Shown here piece by piece: positions 62,070-64,000 of a stretch of DNA of 64,000 nt. Each line of letters begins with the position of its first letter. Positions within the stretch are counted from its first letter, which is position 1. The DNA lies in NCBI RefSeq assembly GCF_900625025.1, contig NZ_LR130576.1, positions 62,001 through 126,000 of the forward strand, read 5' to 3'. A program made the translations under genes and the position numbers. Under the pieces are notes generated by a model. The model did not search any database. It was not told where the DNA came from and saw only the letters and a list, made by a program, of their open reading frames with translations. This stretch comes from Lachnoclostridium sp. Marseille-P6806. GTDB taxonomy: Bacteria; Bacillota; Clostridia; Lachnospirales; Lachnospiraceae.

Positions 62070-63950
62070 TCACTTCATCTCTACGACGTCCCCGTGGGTG
62101 ATGCCGCTTTCATTGAAGGCATCCACGCGCACCCAGTACTTTGCGGTGTCCGCGTCAATCGCCCGGATCTCAAGACTCTGCTGTCCGGGGTTCTGCTGCT
62201 CCGCCTTCTGTGTTCTGAAGACGCGCCAGCTGTGATAGAGCTTGTCCGGATCGTGTCCCCAGAGAACTTCGCAGCCGGTGCCCTCACTCTTCCAGCTCAC
62301 CACGGCGTTCCGGCGGTCTTCCCCGCGGACCGCGGTCACATCCGCCGCTTTCGCCGGCGCAGTCCCGTTCCCGAGGCCGAACACCCGAAGCCCGGACACA
62401 CATGCCTTCTGGCCGTAAGGAAGCTCCGCCACGGTCAGACGGACATAGCGCACCCGCACGCCCTGCTCCCGGATGACAATGTCATGTGGCAGATCGGTCT
62501 CCGCGGCCCGCTTGTCCTTCAGAATTTCAAAATGCACGCCGTCCACGCTCGTCTCTAACAGCCAGCGGGTGCGAAGCTTCCGCTTCTCGATATACCTTCT
62601 CATTCCCGGGTCTCCGTGCAGCGCCGCGCCCTCCGGCAGCTCTTTCACCGCGCCGAAATCATCGGCAAAATTCACCTGTACGGCGCGCACGTCCTCCGTC
62701 TCTCCGAGGTCGAGCGTCAGTACCTGCTGTGTGTCGTCCGCAGCCGCCCTCCACCAGTTCTGAACATTCTCATTCACGGCATTTGCGGCACATTTTGACG
62801 TGCTCTCCTCACTCGATGCTGTGACCTTTTTTCCATAGGAGAGGAGCATCCACTCCGGCTCCGCAAAGGAGTCCGCAGCAAGCCGATCCGCATCCATCGG
62901 CCAGTCGCCGTAGCGCTGATTGCAGAAGAGCTCTCCGTCCTTGTCGAATCCCACAGGCCAGATACCGATGCGCCGCTCGAAAGAGTGATTCACCGAGATC
63001 CGCATGGTCGCGGTGTGCCACCAGGCGCCCTCCCGGTCCTGCATCGTCGAGCCGTGGCCGGCTCCGGGCAGAAATCCGCCGGGTTCAAAAGAAAACGGAT
63101 TGTTTGCCGCCGGGTGGAACGGTCCTAACGGAGACTCTCCCTCATACACACCGTCAGAATAGATGTTGTACTCCGTGCCCGGGCAGGCATACTGGAGATA
63201 ATACTTCCCGTCATGCTTTGTCATCCAGGCACCCTCTATATAGGGTGCATCCGACAGGGCCCCTTTCAGCATGTTTCTCTGTGCTTCCGGAAGATGATTC
63301 AGGAAACTCTCCAGAGCCTCCGGCGTGACCTGCTCCGGCTGAATCTTCAGCTGATCCGCAATGCCGCGCAGGATCATGGTGCGGATTCTGTTCTCCCCTG
63401 TCTTCTGCTGATTGTTCTCACCGACCCTCTCATATCCGAGCCTCCTCCGGCCGTCTCCAATCAGCTCCTCCGGCTCGCCGATGCGGCGCATGGTTTTGGG
63501 ATCAAGCTCCACACCCCAGATCGGCGTCACATTGTTGCAGCCCCAGTAGAAATAAAGCCTGCCGTCCTCATTGAGGAACAAATCCGGATCCCAGAAATCA
63601 AACGTCCCCGGAATCTTCTCGAACTCCTCGGTTTCCGGATCCTTCGTCCGGTAGAAATCGCAGATTTCCCCGCGGCGGCTCGCGCAGAAATACATGTAGT
63701 CCCCGACAGCGCGGACATCCGGCGCGTAATCATATACCGGCATGTCATGAAGCGGCACCTGCCTCCAGTTCACCATATCATCACTGACCAGGAACCCACA
63801 GGTCATGCTGGGGAAAATATAGTACTTCCCCTTGAACAGGATCATCGAAGGATCCGCCGCCTCACGGTTCAGTGAGAACCCGCCCTCCGGTTTCTCGTTG
63901 AACTGATAACGGTAGCTCATGTTGACAGGATTACAGAAATATCGGCTCAT
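62070..63950 (-). CDS. Glycoside hydrolase family 43 protein with F5/8 type C and fibronectin III-like domains
   Basis: 626 residues, no signal peptide. Five-bladed propeller GH43 domain over residues 1-370, with the three expected acids: Asp33 (EAADPSM), an Asp in FWDPDLF (121-123) and Glu239 (YIEGAWM). Then a discoidin/F5/8C-like domain (about 375-525; VLTLDLGETEDVRAVQVNF, RWLLETSVDGVHFEIL) and a fibronectin III-like domain (about 530-626). Family activities are beta-xylosidase, alpha-L-arabinofuranosidase and galactosidase; which applies cannot be told. ATG 63950 follows GGGAGGGAGTT. Confidence 0.85.
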   Translation of the reverse strand: MSRYFCNPVNMSYRYQFNEKPEGGFSLNREAADPSMILFKGKYYIFPSMTCGFLVSDDMVNWRQVPLHDMPVYDYAPDVRAVGDYMYFCASRRGEICDFYRTKDPETEEFEKIPGTFDFWDPDLFLNEDGRLYFYWGCNNVTPIWGVELDPKTMRRIGEPEELIGDGRRRLGYERVGENNQQKTGENRIRTMILRGIADQLKIQPEQVTPEALESFLNHLPEAQRNMLKGALSDAPYIEGAWMTKHDGKYYLQYACPGTEYNIYSDGVYEGESPLGPFHPAANNPFSFEPGGFLPGAGHGSTMQDREGAWWHTATMRISVNHSFERRIGIWPVGFDKDGELFCNQRYGDWPMDADRLAADSFAEPEWMLLSYGKKVTASSEESTSKCAANAVNENVQNWWRAAADDTQQVLTLDLGETEDVRAVQVNFADDFGAVKELPEGAALHGDPGMRRYIEKRKLRTRWLLETSVDGVHFEILKDKRAAETDLPHDIVIREQGVRVRYVRLTVAELPYGQKACVSGLRVFGLGNGTAPAKAADVTAVRGEDRRNAVVSWKSEGTGCEVLWGHDPDKLYHSWRVFRTQKAEQQNPGQQSLEIRAIDADTAKYWVRVDAFNESGITHGDVVEMK

Positions 63951-64000
63951 AACTCCCTCCCAGTATCATAAATTTCAGTGCAATTTTACCATCCCGCTGT

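Overview
The window is a stretch of high-GC chromosome from an anaerobic Clostridia-type Firmicute, most likely a Lachnospiraceae-like gut organism. The evidence is gene order: dxs-tlyA; xseA-xseB-ispA; rimP-nusA-rnpM-ylxQ-infB-rbfA-nrnA-truB-ribF; tig-clpP-clpX-engB; addB-addA. A class II desulfoferrodoxin, an YesM/YesN-type two-component pair and Gram-positive Shine-Dalgarno sites fit the same assignment. Almost every gene is on the minus strand; only desulfoferrodoxin and a DegV-family gene are on the plus strand. No tRNA, rRNA or CRISPR array was seen.

Region by region. 1-8047 holds isoprenoid and rRNA-methylation genes (tlyA, dxs, ispA), exonuclease VII, nusB, an Asp23/Gls24 protein and release factor 3. 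8245-10706 is pnp-rpsO. 10970-11344 is desulfoferrodoxin, convergent with ribF across a bidirectional terminator. 11483-21204 is the full translation/transcription factor operon rimP to ribF. 21487-30641 is a deoxyhexose (probably L-rhamnose) uptake locus: a two-domain mutarotase, response regulator, histidine kinase, then ABC ATPase, two permeases and a binding lipoprotein. 30885-49074 holds degV, clpB, a DUF308 protein, engB, clpX, clpP, tig, a CPBP protease, a HAD phosphatase and AddAB.

49150-64000 is more accessory. It has a HAD-IIA phosphatase, four consecutive GNAT genes (one truncated), a three-gene helicase / DUF2791 ATPase / TerB-domain operon resembling parts of BREX, a stretch of decayed gene fragments (uvrA-like, GH2-like, pflB-like), and two large glycoside hydrolases (GH106-like and GH43).

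Two items deserve most attention. First, four copies of a ~140-bp structured intergenic repeat (near 12.5, 19.1, 34.6 and 51.8 kb) each lie directly before a start codon. They carry covarying stems and in three of four copies end in the GGAGG of the downstream gene. Second, the helicase/ATPase/TerB operon at 52.3-57.9 kb is a good candidate for a compact, BREX-related defence or stress system. Its large subunit appears to carry an N-terminal MmcQ/YjbR-like domain.
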